A stretch of 64,000 nucleotides of DNA from an uncultured Sphingomonadaceae bacterium (GTDB lineage Bacteria > Pseudomonadota > Alphaproteobacteria > Sphingomonadales > Sphingomonadaceae), in assembly GCA_903871605.1 (NCBI GenBank), contig CAIQHF010000014.1, positions 1-64,000 on the forward strand, given 5' to 3'. Each line of letters begins with the position of its first letter. Position 1 is the first letter of the stretch. The notes beneath the pieces were generated by a model that saw only the letters and a list, made by a program, of their open reading frames with translations, was not told where the DNA came from and made no database searches. Below are positions 9,187 to 18,074 of this stretch, piece after piece. The translations under genes were made by a program, and so were the position numbers.

Positions 9187-10362
9187 ATGGCGACGGCTGC
9201 GCACGCAACGAACCAGGACCCCGATGCGGGCTGGAGCCTGCCGGCGTGGAGCTATTCGGATCGCGACTTCTTCGACGCGGAGATCGCGCGCGTCATCCGG
9301 CCGTCGTGGCAGATCGTCTGCCACGTCAGCGACGTCGCCGAACCGGGCGACTATCACACGCTCGACTATGCCGGCGAGAGCGTCGTGGTGGTGCGCGGCC
9401 GCGATGCGGCGCTGCGGGCCTTCACCAATGTCTGCCGGCATCGCGGCGCGCGGCTGCTCGACGGGCCGTCGGGTTGCGCGAAGCGGCTGGTCTGCCCCTA
9501 TCATGCGTGGAGCTACGATCTCGACGGATCGCTGAGCGGGGTTCCGATGCGCGAGACCTATGGCGCGATCGACACCGACACGCTTGGTCTCGCGCCGGTC
9601 GGGCTCGAGGTCTGGCGCGGCTTCATCTTCGTCCGGCTCGAGCGCGGCGGCCCGTCGGTCGCCGAGATGATGGCGCCCTATGAGGCCGAGGTCGCGCCCT
9701 ATCGCTTCGAGGAACTGCGCGCCTTCGGGCGGGTGACGCTGCGCCCGCGCGCGGTGAACTGGAAGAATATCGGCGACAATTATTCGGACGGCCTCCACAT
9801 CGCGGTCGCGCATCCCGGGCTCAAGCGGCTGATGGGCAACGGCTATGGCGTCGAGGCGACGAGCCATGTCGACAAGATGTGGGGGCCGATTCTCGACAGG
9901 CCCTCCGCCAACGCATCGGAGCGCGCCTATCAGCATTTCCTGCCGTGCGTGCCGCATCTTCCCGCCGAGCGGCAGCGACTGTGGACCTATTTCAAGCTGT
10001 GGCCCAACGTCGCCTTCGATATCTATCCCGATCAGGTCGATTTCATGCAGTGGCTGCCGGTTTCGCCGACGCAGACGCTGATCCGCGAGATCGCCTATGC
10101 GCTCCCCGACGAACGCCGCGAGATGAAGGCGGCGCGCTATCTCAACTGGCGGATCAACCGCCAGGTCAACGCCGAGGATACCGCGCTCGTCCAGCGCGTG
10201 CAGGACGGCATGGCCTCGCAGAGCTTCACCGTCGGCCCGCTGAGCCGCGACGAGGTCGCGCTGCGCAATTTCTGTGGCAAGATCCGCCACGCTATTCCCG
10301 AGGCACGCGAACACAGCGCGCCGATGCCGGGCTGGAGCCGCCGATCGCATGGAGTGTCCTGA
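9187..10362 (+). CDS. Rieske non-heme iron oxygenase, alpha subunit
   Basis: A 391-residue ring-hydroxylating-type oxygenase. The Rieske 2Fe-2S ligands are Cys83 and His85 (CRHRG) and Cys103 and His106 (CPYHAWSY). The mononuclear iron site is in NWKNIGDNYSDGLHIAVAHP, with His204 and His209 and a bridging Asp near 198. Length and spacing fit the choline/carnitine/glycine-betaine monooxygenase group as well as aromatic dioxygenases. There is no beta subunit, ferredoxin or reductase nearby, so electrons must come from an unlinked partner. One base separates its stop from the next gene, which argues that the two enzymes act together. Substrate unknown. Confidence 0.92.
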   Translation: MATAAHATNQDPDAGWSLPAWSYSDRDFFDAEIARVIRPSWQIVCHVSDVAEPGDYHTLDYAGESVVVVRGRDAALRAFTNVCRHRGARLLDGPSGCAKRLVCPYHAWSYDLDGSLSGVPMRETYGAIDTDTLGLAPVGLEVWRGFIFVRLERGGPSVAEMMAPYEAEVAPYRFEELRAFGRVTLRPRAVNWKNIGDNYSDGLHIAVAHPGLKRLMGNGYGVEATSHVDKMWGPILDRPSANASERAYQHFLPCVPHLPAERQRLWTYFKLWPNVAFDIYPDQVDFMQWLPVSPTQTLIREIAYALPDERREMKAARYLNWRINRQVNAEDTALVQRVQDGMASQSFTVGPLSRDEVALRNFCGKIRHAIPEAREHSAPMPGWSRRSHGVS

Positions 10363-10363
10363 G

Positions 10364-11974
10364 ATGAGCAAGCGCTACGATGCCGTGATCATCGGCGGCG
10401 GCCACAATGGTCTCGTCTGCGCCTTCTATCTGGCGCGCGCGGGCAAGTCGGTGCGCGTGCTCGAGCGTCGGCCCATCGTCGGCGGCGCGGCGGTGACCGA
10501 GGAATTCCACCCCGGCTTCCGCAACTCGGTGGCGAGCTACACGGTCAGCCTGCTCCAGCCCAAGGTGATCCGCGACATGAGGCTCGCCGAGCGCGGGTTG
10601 CGGATCGTCGAGCGGCCGATCTCGAACTTCCTCCCGCAGGACGATGGCGGCTACCTCAAGCTCGGCGGCGGGCTCGCGCGGACGCAGGCCGAGTTCCGCA
10701 AATTCTCGAACCATGATGCCGAGGTGCTGCCGGCCTATTATGCAGTGCTCGACACGGTCGCCGACGTGCTGCGCGATCTCGCGCTCAAGTCGCCGCCCAA
10801 TGTCGGCGACGGGCTGGCGACGCTGATCGCGGCGGCGCGTCAGGGGCGCGGGCTCGCCAAGCTCAGCCTGGCGCAGCAGCGCGACGTGCTCGATCTGTTC
10901 ACCAAGTCGGCGCGTACCTTCCTCGACGGCTGGTTCGAGAGCGAGGCGGTCAAGGCGGCGTTCGGCTTCGACGCGGTGGTCGGCAATTTCGCCAGCCCCG
11001 ATACGCCGGGCTCGGCCTATGTGCTGCTCCACCACGTGTTCGGCGAGGTCAACGGCAAGAAGGGCGCGTGGGGCCATGCGATCGGCGGGATGGGCGCGAT
11101 CACGCAGGCGATGCGCGCCGCCTGCGAGGAGGCGGGCGTCGAGATATCGACCGACGCCGCGGTCGAGCGGGTGCTGGTCGACAAGGGTCGCGCGGTCGGC
11201 GTACGGCTCGAGGGCGGCGGCGAGCTGTTCGGCAGGTCGATCGTCTCGAACGTCGGGCCGCGGCTGCTCTACGACAGGCTGATCGACGAGGCCGATCTCG
11301 CGCCCGAATTTCGCCGCCGCGTGCGCGGCTACAAGGTCGGTTCCGGCACCTTCCGGATGAACGTCGCGCTGTCCGGACTGCCGCGCTTCGCCTGCCTGCC
11401 GGAACCCGGCGAGCATCACCAGTCGGGGATCATCCTGGCGCCCACGCTCGACTATATGGACCGCGCCTTCCTCGACGCCAAGCGCACCGGCATGTCGCTG
11501 GAGCCGATCGTCGAGATGCTGATCCCCTCGACCGTGGACGACAGCCTCGCGCCGCCCGGCCAGCATGTCGCCAGCCTGTTCTGCCAGCAATTCGCGCCCG
11601 TGCTCCCCGATGGCCGCAGCTGGGACGACGAGCGCGAAGCCGCCGCCGACGCGATCATCGATACGGTCGAGCGCTGGGCGCCGGGCTTCAAGGCGTCGGT
11701 GATCGCGCGGCAGATCCACTCGCCGCTCGATCTGGAGCGCAAGTTCGGCCTGTCGGGCGGCGATATCATGCACGGCGCGATGAGCCTCGACCAGCTCTGG
11801 TCGGCGCGTCCCGTGCTCGGCAACGGCGCCTATCGCGGGCCGCTGAAGGGGCTCTACATGTGCGGCGCGGGGACGCATCCCGGCGGCGGCGTCACCGGCG
11901 CGCCGGGACATAATGCAGCGCGCGAGATTCTCGCCGACTCGGGTCTCTTGCGGCGGATCACGCGCGCCGCCTAA
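10364..11974 (+). CDS. CrtI/PYROXD2-like FAD-dependent oxidoreductase
   Basis: A 536-residue flavoprotein of the phytoene desaturase family. The N-terminal dinucleotide fold is VIIGGGHNGLVCAFYLARAG followed by VLERRPIVGGAA, and the C-terminal FAD motif is GLYMCGAGTHPGGGVTGAPG. ATG at 10364 is one base after the Rieske stop. There are no other carotenoid genes in the window, so a role in carotenogenesis is unlikely; related proteins are oxidases or desaturases of unknown substrates. Paired with the Rieske oxygenase, permease and BetI-like regulator, it probably performs a dehydrogenation step in the same pathway. A decayed paralog lies just upstream of the permease. Confidence 0.9.
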   Translation: MSKRYDAVIIGGGHNGLVCAFYLARAGKSVRVLERRPIVGGAAVTEEFHPGFRNSVASYTVSLLQPKVIRDMRLAERGLRIVERPISNFLPQDDGGYLKLGGGLARTQAEFRKFSNHDAEVLPAYYAVLDTVADVLRDLALKSPPNVGDGLATLIAAARQGRGLAKLSLAQQRDVLDLFTKSARTFLDGWFESEAVKAAFGFDAVVGNFASPDTPGSAYVLLHHVFGEVNGKKGAWGHAIGGMGAITQAMRAACEEAGVEISTDAAVERVLVDKGRAVGVRLEGGGELFGRSIVSNVGPRLLYDRLIDEADLAPEFRRRVRGYKVGSGTFRMNVALSGLPRFACLPEPGEHHQSGIILAPTLDYMDRAFLDAKRTGMSLEPIVEMLIPSTVDDSLAPPGQHVASLFCQQFAPVLPDGRSWDDEREAAADAIIDTVERWAPGFKASVIARQIHSPLDLERKFGLSGGDIMHGAMSLDQLWSARPVLGNGAYRGPLKGLYMCGAGTHPGGGVTGAPGHNAAREILADSGLLRRITRAA

Positions 11975-12117
11975 GCCTTGGTGCGCGGAGGACGGCGATG
12001 CGCACCATATGAGCGGCCGACAGCGTCGACGACGCGCGGGGGTTGCTCGATCATGCCGTCGATCGCGCCCGCCTGTTGCCGGACCCACCCGATCAGGTGG
12101 CGATTGCTTGGCGTCAT
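11971..12117 (-). CDS. Small ORF with faint resemblance to CsoR/RcnR-type regulators
   Basis: A 48-residue frame from ATG 12117. The segment NRHLIGWVRQQAGAIDGMIE loosely recalls the first helix of CsoR/RcnR metal-sensing repressors (a GQ..G..MIE pattern), but the conserved Cys/His ligands are absent and the protein is half the family length. There is no convincing ribosome site, and the 3' end overlaps the CrtI-like stop. It may be a remnant or chance. Confidence 0.22.
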   Translation of the reverse strand: MTPSNRHLIGWVRQQAGAIDGMIEQPPRVVDAVGRSYGAHRRPPRTKA

Positions 12118-12194
12118 GTTCGGCCAGCGTTTCTGATTGGCGCCACCGTCGCCGGGCCGATATCGTCGTGTCCCGTGACCAGGAGGAGGGTGCC

Positions 12195-12512
12195 GTGCCA
12201 CCGCTCAGATACGCTTGTGAGGCGCTCGGCGACCGTGACGGGTTGAAGACGCGCCGGATCGGCCCCGCGCAGACGGACAGATGGACCGAGCCGCGCTTCT
12301 TCGAATGGGAGCTGTCGGGTCAGGCGTGGAGCGACGAACACCCCCATGCCGAATATGTCTATGTGCTCGCGGGACAGTTGCTGGTCGAGAGCGGCGGCGT
12401 GACCGTGGAATGCGCGCCCGGTGACCTGGTGCACGTGCCGGCCGGCGAGAGAGGGACATATTCGGCGCCGGTCCATGCGCGGATGCTCTCCATCTATGGC
12501 CCGCATCCCTGA
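12195..12512 (+). CDS. Small cupin-domain protein
   Basis: A 105-residue single cupin_2 domain. The GTG at 12195 is chosen because AGGAGGAG lies about 7 bases upstream and the conserved domain begins soon after. The metal-site pattern is visible as HPHAEYVYVLAGQLLVESGG (His, His, Glu) and then GDLVHVPAGERG, with the late histidine missing from the second motif. Small cupins of this kind are isomerases, dioxygenases or sugar- and metal-binding proteins; no specific function can be claimed. It lies 220 bp after the CrtI-like gene and converges on the molybdoenzyme gene. Confidence 0.82.
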   Translation: MPPLRYACEALGDRDGLKTRRIGPAQTDRWTEPRFFEWELSGQAWSDEHPHAEYVYVLAGQLLVESGGVTVECAPGDLVHVPAGERGTYSAPVHARMLSIYGPHP

Positions 12513-12525
12513 CGACCCGCGTCAG
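12509..12525. terminator. Perfect palindrome spanning two convergent stop codons
   Basis: CTGACG-ACCCG-CGTCAG is a perfect 6-bp stem that contains the TGA of the cupin gene in one arm and the TGA (as TCA) of the molybdoenzyme gene in the other. There is no U-tract on either strand. It could slow both convergent transcripts but is too short to call a firm terminator. Confidence 0.35.
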
Positions 12526-14849
12526 CGCCGCCCGATCACGCCGGCGCGATCGATCGCCCGATCCGCCGGCACGCGCGTCCGCGCGGAACGGATGCGTACC
12601 GGAACCGACTTGTACGACGGTGTCAGGCTCTGCGGATCATGGTCCTCGAGCGCGATCAGCGGCTGCGTCTCGGGATAATAGGACGCGCAGCAGCCGGGCG
12701 GCAGATCGTAGCGAACGATCGTCAGCCCCTGCACGACGCGGTCGGCGCGCGCGAAGGCGAGCGCGGTCGCGACATCGACGACATCGCCTTCGGCATGGCC
12801 GAGCCGGGCGATGTCCGCGCCGTTCATGAACAGGATGTCGCGCCTGCCGAAGACGCCACGATAGCGGTCGTCGAGGCTGTAGACCGTGGTGTTGTACTGG
12901 TCATGCGCGCGAAGCGTGGTCAGGCGCAGCACATCGGGATCGGCGGTCGTCTCGTCTTCCTCGAGGCCGGGCGCGACGAGGAAATTGGCCTTTCCGCTCG
13001 CGGTCTTCCAGATCCGCTGCGCGGCGGAATTGGGCAGGTGAAAGCCGCCCGGTTCGCGAATGCGGCGGTTATAGTCGGCGAAATCGGGGAACACCGCCTC
13101 GATCTTGTCGCGGATCCGATCATAGTCCGCGGCATAGCCATCCCAGTCGATGCCGCCCTTCGCGCCCAGCGTCGCCTTGGCGAGCCCAGCGACGATCCAC
13201 GGCTCGGAACGGACCTGCGCGCCGGGCGGCTTGAGGAAGCCGCGCGACGCGTGGACCATCGACATCGAATCCTCGACGGTCACCGATTGCACGCCGCTCG
13301 CCTGCTCGTCGCGTTCGGTTCGGCCGAGGCAGGGCAGGATATAGCTCGCCTTGGCGGCCAGCAGCTGCGTCCGGTTGAGCTTGGTGGTGATGTGGACGGC
13401 GAGATCGAGGCTGCGGAAGGCTTCGGCGCAGGCCTGCGGATCGGAGGATGCGACCGCGAGATTGCCCCCCAGGCAGATGATCGCCTTCGACAGGCCGTCG
13501 CGCATCGCGGCGATGCTCTCCACCACCGAATGGCCGTGCGCACGCGGCGGCTCGAAGCCGAAGACCGTCGCGATCCGGTCGAGCAGCGCCGGCGTCGGCC
13601 GTTCGGTGATGCCGACGGTGCGATCGCCCTGGACGTTGCTGTGGCCGCGCAGCGGGCAGATGCCCGCGCCCGGCCTGCCGATATTGCCGCGCAGCAGGAG
13701 CAGATTGGCGATCTGCTGGACGTTGCTGGTGCCGCCGCGGTGCTGCGTTACGCCCATGCCGTAGCAGCAGATCGCCGCGGTCGACCGGGCGTAGAGCTGC
13801 GCGACCTGCTCGAGATCGGCCCGCGCGAGACCGCTGGCCTGCTCGATCGCGGCCCAGTCGGCGCGTTCGAGATCGGCGACGAGCGCGTCATATCCGTCGG
13901 TATGCTCGGCGATGAAGGCGTGATCGAGCGTCGGCCGCGCGGCGCTGTCCATCGCGATCAGCGCCTTGCAGATACCCTTGAGCGCGGCCGCATCGCCGCC
14001 GACCTTGACCTGCAAATAGGCGGTCGCGATCGGCGTCGCCGACAAAGTGGCCATCTCGATCACCGACTGAGGCGATTCGAAGCGTTCGAGCGCGCGCTCC
14101 TTCAACGGGTTCATTACGACGATCGGCACGCCGCGGCGCGCCGCCTCGCGCAGCGTCGTCATCATGCGCGGATGGTTGGTGCCGGGATTGTGGCCGATCG
14201 ACAGGATGAAGTCGGCATGGTCGAAATCCTCGAGGCTGACCGTGCCCTTGCCGATCCCGATCGACAGCGGCAGGCCCACCGACGTCGCCTCGTGACACAT
14301 GTTCGAGCAATCGGGGAAATTGTTGGTGCCGAACAGCCGGGCGAACAGCTGATAGAGAAACGCCGCCTCGTTCGAGCAGCGCCCCGATGTGTAGAATTCC
14401 GCCTGATCGGGGTTGGGCAGCGCGGCGAGGCGCGCGCCGATCTCGCCGAACGCCTGCTCCCAGCTGACCGGCAGATAATGATCGCTCGCCGCATTGTACC
14501 GCAGCGGCTCGACGATGCGGCCCTGATCCTCGAGCCAATGGTCGCTGCGCGCCCACAGGTCGGTGACGCTGTGCGCCGCGAAGAAGTCTTCCCCCACCGT
14601 CTTGGCGGTCGACTCCCATGCCACCGCCTTCGCGCCATTCTCGCAGAATTCGAACGAGCTGGTGTGCTTGGGGTCGGGCCACGCGCAACTCGGGCAATCG
14701 AAGCCGTCGGGCTGGTTGGACTTGAGCAGCGTCTCGCTACCGCGTCTGACGACCTGCTGCGCCTTGAGCGCGGTCGCCACCGCCTTGAGCGCGCCCCAGC
14801 CGCCCGCGGGGCCGGCATACTCCCTGATGCCGTCGGGGCGCTTGCTCAC
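12522..14849 (-). CDS. FdhF/YdeP-family molybdopterin oxidoreductase
   Basis: A 775-residue cytoplasmic protein. GTG at 14849 has a GGAG site 8 bases upstream and replaces the longer ATG start at 14900. The sequence has CPSCAWPDP at about residues 52-60, in place of the usual four-Cys FeS motif, the bis-MGD region around CSNMCHEATSVGLPLSIGIG near 180, and FILSIGHNPGTNHPRM. The C-terminal molydop-binding domain (RLTTLRAHDQYNTTVYSLDD) follows. This is the YdeP branch of the formate dehydrogenase H superfamily; its members' substrates are poorly known, and YdeP itself is linked to acid resistance. No selenocysteine codon is apparent. No FdhD or cofactor gene adjoins it. Confidence 0.9.
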   Translation of the reverse strand: MSKRPDGIREYAGPAGGWGALKAVATALKAQQVVRRGSETLLKSNQPDGFDCPSCAWPDPKHTSSFEFCENGAKAVAWESTAKTVGEDFFAAHSVTDLWARSDHWLEDQGRIVEPLRYNAASDHYLPVSWEQAFGEIGARLAALPNPDQAEFYTSGRCSNEAAFLYQLFARLFGTNNFPDCSNMCHEATSVGLPLSIGIGKGTVSLEDFDHADFILSIGHNPGTNHPRMMTTLREAARRGVPIVVMNPLKERALERFESPQSVIEMATLSATPIATAYLQVKVGGDAAALKGICKALIAMDSAARPTLDHAFIAEHTDGYDALVADLERADWAAIEQASGLARADLEQVAQLYARSTAAICCYGMGVTQHRGGTSNVQQIANLLLLRGNIGRPGAGICPLRGHSNVQGDRTVGITERPTPALLDRIATVFGFEPPRAHGHSVVESIAAMRDGLSKAIICLGGNLAVASSDPQACAEAFRSLDLAVHITTKLNRTQLLAAKASYILPCLGRTERDEQASGVQSVTVEDSMSMVHASRGFLKPPGAQVRSEPWIVAGLAKATLGAKGGIDWDGYAADYDRIRDKIEAVFPDFADYNRRIREPGGFHLPNSAAQRIWKTASGKANFLVAPGLEEDETTADPDVLRLTTLRAHDQYNTTVYSLDDRYRGVFGRRDILFMNGADIARLGHAEGDVVDVATALAFARADRVVQGLTIVRYDLPPGCCASYYPETQPLIALEDHDPQSLTPSYKSVPVRIRSARTRVPADRAIDRAGVIGRR

Positions 14850-14973
14850 GTCGCGGTCTCCAAAAGGGGCAATCGCGCCCGCATGCCGGGATCGCCGCAT
14901 GTCACGACGTCGCGCCGTTTCCGTCGCTGCCCGAGATCGATCGGGGCGACGCCCCTACGCCGCCCGCCATCGG

Positions 14974-16863
14974 TCAGCCGAGTCCATGCTGCAACAGCCG
15001 CATCAGCCGCGCCGAGAAGGCACGCGGATCGACGGGCAGCTCGCCATCGGCGATCCGCGCCTCGTCGAACAGCAGCTGCGCCGCGTCCCGGCGGAGCTCC
15101 TCATCGCCACCCTCTGCCGCGCTCAGCGTCTCGACGAGCGCGTGGCGCGGGTTGATCTCGAGCACGGGCTTGGCCGCGGCATCGAGACGTCCGGCGCCGG
15201 CGAGCAGCTTCTCGAGCTGACGGTCCATGCCATGCTCGGGCGCGACCAGGCAGACCGCGCTGTCGGTCAGACGATCGGATGCCCGCACGTCCGAGACGGC
15301 GTCGCCGAGCGTCTGCTTGACGAAGGCGATGAAGCTCTCGACCGCCGGCGACGCGGCGGCGACGGGCGGTGCGCCGTCGGCGAGCGGTATCAGGCCGAGA
15401 TCGGCGAGCCCCTGCGTCACCGACCTGAACGGCTTGCCGTCATAGTCCAGCCCCGAGGTGACCCAGAAGCTGTCGACCTGGTCGGCGAGCAGCAGCACCT
15501 CGATCCCGCGCGCGCGGAAACCCTCGAGCTGCGGTGCGGTGGCGAGCCGGTCGAGATCGGTGCCGGTCGCATAATAGATCGCGGTCTGGTTCTCCTTGAG
15601 GCCCGCCGCATAGTCCTTGAGCGAGCGCCATTCGCCGTTCGACGTCGTCGTCTTGAAGCGCGCCAGCCCGAGCAGCGTCTCGCGCCGGGCAAAGTCCTCG
15701 TAGAGCCCCTCCTTGAGCACCGCGCCGAAATTGTCCCACAGCGTGAGATAGCGCGCGGTGTCGGCGGTCGAGAGCTTGTCGAGTTCGGCGAGCAGCCGGT
15801 TGGCGACGCCCTTCTGGATCGCGGCGAGAACCGGGCTCTCCTGGATCATCTCGCGCGAGACGTTGAGCGGCAGGTCGTTGGAATCGACCAGCCCGCGCAC
15901 GAAGCGCAGGTAGCGCGGCAGGATCTGCGCCTCGTCGGTGATGAAGACACGGCGGACGTAGAGTTTCATCCGGTCGGCGCGATCGGGATCGAACAGGTCG
16001 AACGGCTTGGTCTCGGGTATGAAGGCGAGCACGGTATATTCGTGCAGCCCCTCGGCGCGGTAGTGGAGCGTCAGCGCCGGCGTGTCGAACTGGCCGGCCG
16101 CGCTGCGATAGAAATCCTTGTAGTCGTCTGCGGTTATCTCGCTCTTCGGCTTGGTCCACAGCGCCGCGCCGTCGGCGATCTGCCGGGGCTCGGCATCGGG
16201 CTTGTCGCGCAGCAGGATCGGCACGGGGACATGGCCCGACTGCGTCTTGATCGTCCGCTCGACCGTGCCGCTCTCGGCATAATCGGCGGCGTCCTCCTTG
16301 AGATGGAGCAGCACCCGCGTGCCGCGGGCAGGGGCGTCCCCGAGATCGACCGGCTGGATCGTATAGCTGCCGAGTCCGTCCGACGACCAAGACGCGGCCG
16401 TGTCGGTGCCGGCGCGGCGCGAGACGACCTCGACCTGATCCGCGACCATGAACGATGAATAGAAGCCGACCCCGAACTGGCCGATGAGATGGCTGCCCTC
16501 GGCATCCTTGGCGCCGGCGATCCGGTCCATGAACGCCTTGGTGCCCGACCGCGCGATCGTGCCGAGCGCATCGGCGAGCTCGGCCTCGCTCATCCCGATG
16601 CCATTATCCTCGATCGACAGCCGGCGGGCGTCGGGATCGAGCGTCACGGTGATCCGCGGCTGGCCGTCGTCGCCGAGCAGCGCGGGATTGCTCAGTCCTT
16701 CGTAGCGCAGCTTCTCGCACGCATCCGCCGCGTTCGAGACGAGTTCGCGCAGGAACACGTCCTTGTCCGAATAGACCGAGTGCACCATCAGGTGCAGCAG
16801 CTTGGCGACGTCCGCCTCGAAGGAACGGGTTTCGGGCGCGGCTTCGGTCGTCGTCGTCGTCAT
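14974..16863 (-). CDS. htpG: Chaperone HtpG (Hsp90)
   Basis: A 629-residue cytosolic Hsp90. The ATG at 16863 has AGGA 8 bases upstream; the open frame continues further upstream but is not coding. GHKL ATP-binding motifs are [39 protein letters not shown] and [14 protein letters not shown], all in the first 160 residues. The middle domain carries the catalytic-loop motif [10 protein letters not shown] near residue 335. Length is normal for bacterial HtpG. It is preceded by a DUF1993 gene on the same strand with a 137-bp gap, so an own promoter is likely. I did not find a clear heat-shock promoter by eye. Confidence 0.97.
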   Translation of the reverse strand: MTTTTTEAAPETRSFEADVAKLLHLMVHSVYSDKDVFLRELVSNAADACEKLRYEGLSNPALLGDDGQPRITVTLDPDARRLSIEDNGIGMSEAELADALGTIARSGTKAFMDRIAGAKDAEGSHLIGQFGVGFYSSFMVADQVEVVSRRAGTDTAASWSSDGLGSYTIQPVDLGDAPARGTRVLLHLKEDAADYAESGTVERTIKTQSGHVPVPILLRDKPDAEPRQIADGAALWTKPKSEITADDYKDFYRSAAGQFDTPALTLHYRAEGLHEYTVLAFIPETKPFDLFDPDRADRMKLYVRRVFITDEAQILPRYLRFVRGLVDSNDLPLNVSREMIQESPVLAAIQKGVANRLLAELDKLSTADTARYLTLWDNFGAVLKEGLYEDFARRETLLGLARFKTTTSNGEWRSLKDYAAGLKENQTAIYYATGTDLDRLATAPQLEGFRARGIEVLLLADQVDSFWVTSGLDYDGKPFRSVTQGLADLGLIPLADGAPPVAAASPAVESFIAFVKQTLGDAVSDVRASDRLTDSAVCLVAPEHGMDRQLEKLLAGAGRLDAAAKPVLEINPRHALVETLSAAEGGDEELRRDAAQLLFDEARIADGELPVDPRAFSARLMRLLQHGLG

Positions 16864-17000
16864 GTCGTTTTCCTGCGGACATCCAGTTGTGGAACGACGC
16901 TGCAGATGGCCGGAGACGCCCCGGCTTTCAAGGTGGCCGATGCGTCCCGCCGCGGCCCGGCGCGCGATTGCCGGGTGGTCCTCGCGATCCGCATCCGCGC

Positions 17001-17522
17001 CTATCGCTTCAGTCGTGGCGTGCCGATGAAATCGGCTTTCCCCAGCTCGACGCGCTGCGCGCGCAGGATCGCATAGGCGGTGGTCGCGTGAAAATAGAAG
17101 TTCGGCTGCGAGAAGGAGAGCAGGAAATTCGCGCCGGTGAAGGGAAGCCGGGTCTCGCCGAACGCGAATTCGGCATGCGCATCGACCAGCGCGTCGACCG
17201 CCGCGCGATCGAGCGCCCGGAGCGTCGCGATGGCGGCGCGGACAAGACTGTGCAGGCCCGCGAAATCGGTCGGCCACGGCGCGTGGTCGGGCGAGAATGT
17301 GCCGGCGCGCGCGCCGTCGATCGCTCCGACCGAGTGCACCACGCAGGATTTCACCTGATAGCCGAATGGCAGCATGTCGGGCGCGAGGCGCGCCTCGATC
17401 AGGTCGGCCGGTGCCATCCCGCGCGCCGTGCAGAACGCCTCGGCCTTGTCGAGCAACGCATCGAGCGCGGTCATGATCTGGATGTTCGACGGCACGATCG
17501 CGTCGTAAAGAGAAAATGGCAT
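17001..17522 (-). CDS. DUF1993-family protein
   Basis: A 173-residue protein with the DUF1993 pattern: an N-terminal helix (SNIQIMTALDALLDKAEAF), then LAPDMLPFGYQVKSCV, and a conserved C-terminal FLLSFSQPNFYFHATTAYAI. A GGGAG site precedes the ATG. The family adopts a four-helix DinB-like fold, with histidines suggesting metal binding, but its reaction is unknown. Upstream of htpG on the same strand. Call is by family pattern. Confidence 0.85.
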   Translation of the reverse strand: MPFSLYDAIVPSNIQIMTALDALLDKAEAFCTARGMAPADLIEARLAPDMLPFGYQVKSCVVHSVGAIDGARAGTFSPDHAPWPTDFAGLHSLVRAAIATLRALDRAAVDALVDAHAEFAFGETRLPFTGANFLLSFSQPNFYFHATTAYAILRAQRVELGKADFIGTPRLKR

Positions 17523-17640
17523 GGCCTGCTCCCGCGGTTTCGCGCGGCTTATCGCGCCGAAATCGCTTCAGGTCCATGTGCGCTTGACGTTATGCGGCAC
17601 CAGATGCCGACCGGCATTTTCGAGCGATCAAGGCGGAGCT

Positions 17641-18000
17641 ATGAGCGGCAATCCGAAGCAATGGGACGGGGCGACCGTCCGGACGTGGCTCGCGAGCCGG
17701 TACGAGGCGGCACGATCCGATCAGGTCGCCGCCGAGCGCTACGGTCGCGAACGCCAGGACGACTGCGACAAGGGCGCCGCAGAGGAGATGATCTGTGCGA
17801 TGCTCAGATCGAGCGCGACGACGGACGATCGCGCCGCCCTGGCGGCCGAACTCAAACGGCTATTGGATCAAGAGACCTATATATGGCGCGGCGTCTATGA
17901 CGACACGCGGTTCGATCGCCACGTCCGGGCCTATATCAAGCGGCTTGCGCGAATGACGAAGGCCAATGCGGGTTTTGAAAACCTCGCCCGCTATCAATGA
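17641..18000 (+). CDS. Small hypothetical protein, helical
   Basis: A 119-residue soluble, charged, mostly helical protein starting at ATG 17641 behind AGGCGGAGC. No signal peptide or membrane helix. It contains CDKGAAEEMICAMLRSSATT and a C-terminal basic stretch. I do not recognise the family. It is a single gene between the DUF1993 and mgtA genes, convergent with the latter. Codon use fits its neighbours, so it is likely real. Confidence 0.65.
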   Translation: MSGNPKQWDGATVRTWLASRYEAARSDQVAAERYGRERQDDCDKGAAEEMICAMLRSSATTDDRAALAAELKRLLDQETYIWRGVYDDTRFDRHVRAYIKRLARMTKANAGFENLARYQ

Positions 18001-18074
18001 CCCGCCCGGAGGGACCGACGGGTCCGCCGTCGTCACATCCCGGCCGGACGATGATTTCGGGGTCTTTTGCGGCG

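Noticed and set aside
10364..11974. Carotenoid phytoene desaturase (CrtI) proper
   Set aside because: Family membership is right, but there is no crtB, crtY or other carotenoid gene nearby and the linkage is to a Rieske oxygenase, so a carotenoid role is not supported.
10292..12088. A 598-codon open frame on the - strand
   Set aside because: Antisense to the CrtI-like gene, which has intact N- and C-terminal FAD motifs.
12639..15155. An 838-codon open frame on the + strand
   Set aside because: Antisense to the molybdoenzyme gene; low-complexity Arg/Ala composition and no ribosome site.
16864..17577. N-terminal extension of htpG giving an 867-residue protein
   Set aside because: The extension overlaps the DUF1993 gene, has no Hsp90 homology, and the ATG at 16863 has a proper ribosome site.
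17999..18026. GC-rich hairpins between the small hypothetical gene and mgtA as a terminator
   Set aside because: Stems are only 5-6 bp and there is no U-tract; not above what GC-rich DNA gives by chance.
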